A stretch of DNA of 6,029 bases. Origin: Candidatus Omnitrophota bacterium. Its GTDB lineage: Bacteria; Omnitrophota; Gorgyraeia; B26-G9. The translations under genes were made by a program, and so were the position numbers. The stretch lies in contig JAGLQQ010000168.1 of the NCBI GenBank assembly GCA_023136735.1, forward strand, positions 1 through 6,029. The letters run 5' to 3'. The notes under the pieces are model-generated. The model was not told the origin of the DNA and ran no database searches. It saw only the letters and a program-made list of their open reading frames with translations. Positions 5,904-6,029 of the stretch are shown here, piece by piece. Numbering within the stretch: the first letter of the stretch is position 1; every line of letters begins with the position of its first letter.

Positions 5904-6029
5904 ATGAAAAGCTTTATTAAAATTTTAATGTTGTTTATTTTGGTAAGTGTATTTGGGGTTTATTCTAGTCAAGATTATGCGCAGGCTGCAGGAAAAAAAG
6001 GAAGAGGCAAGATGGCACCAGAGGATTCT
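5904..6029 (+). CDS. Putative exported protein of unknown function (3' truncated)
   Basis: An open frame of 42 codons runs to the window edge. The N-terminus is a textbook Sec signal peptide: basic MKSFIK, a hydrophobic core of about 13 residues (ILMLFILVSVFGV), then a polar region ending DYAQAAG, with likely cleavage after AQA (residues 26-28). There is no lipobox cysteine, so it is probably periplasmic or secreted and not a lipoprotein. The mature start GKKGRGKMAPEDS is basic and glycine-rich. A strong ribosome binding site and a 13-nt gap after hcp argue for the same operon. The family cannot be identified from this fragment, and I assign no function. Confidence 0.7.
   Translation, partial: MKSFIKILMLFILVSVFGVYSSQDYAQAAGKKGRGKMAPEDS

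Noticed and set aside
1..6029. Mobile elements, CRISPR arrays, tRNA or rRNA genes
   Set aside because: I saw no transposase or integrase motif, no regularly spaced repeats and no cloverleaf or rRNA-like sequence; nearly all of the window is covered by ordinary protein genes on one strand.

Overview
The window looks like part of the chromosome of a strictly anaerobic or microaerophilic bacterium. It carries a class II (adenosylcobalamin-dependent) ribonucleotide reductase, an anaerobe-type hybrid cluster protein (Hcp), a ferredoxin-domain redox protein and two Rrf2-family regulators with Fe-S-type cysteines. Base composition is moderately AT-rich, and Shine-Dalgarno sequences are strong (AGGAG). 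The phylum cannot be read from the sequence; a clostridial lineage or an uncultivated anaerobic lineage such as Omnitrophota would fit. All genes lie on the + strand.

Left block (1-2788): the 3' end of the class II ribonucleotide reductase gene is followed after 14 nt by an Rrf2-type regulator that starts at TTG. This regulator overlaps by 4 nt (ATGA) a pyridoxamine-phosphate-oxidase-like split-barrel flavoprotein gene. After 39 nt comes a 403-residue SO_0444-type metal permease with a C-terminal heavy-metal-associated (HMA) domain. Spacing suggests one co-transcribed unit or two closely coupled ones, joining DNA precursor synthesis, redox sensing and metal (Cu/Zn-like) export.

Intergenic region 2789-2902: it holds the only convincing promoter-like sequence in the window (TTGACA at 2849), with a small inverted repeat downstream that could be an operator. 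Two tandem 13-nt inverted repeats lie at the end of the permease gene.

Right block (2903-6029): a second Rrf2 regulator, a 276-residue dicluster ferredoxin-like protein, Hcp with all its metal ligands, and the start of a short exported protein that runs off the window. The gaps are 3, 60 and 13 nt, so this is probably one operon.

Inferred working model: the two Rrf2 proteins sense NO, oxidative or Fe-S stress through a cysteine-ligated cluster. The right-hand one controls the ferredoxin-Hcp pair, with the ferredoxin-like protein as a plausible electron donor or partner for Hcp in NO/hydroxylamine detoxification. The left-hand one is coupled to a flavin-binding protein and a thiophilic-metal exporter. 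Taken together the window reads as a nitrosative/metal stress island built from known families. I see no mobile element, CRISPR array, tRNA or rRNA.
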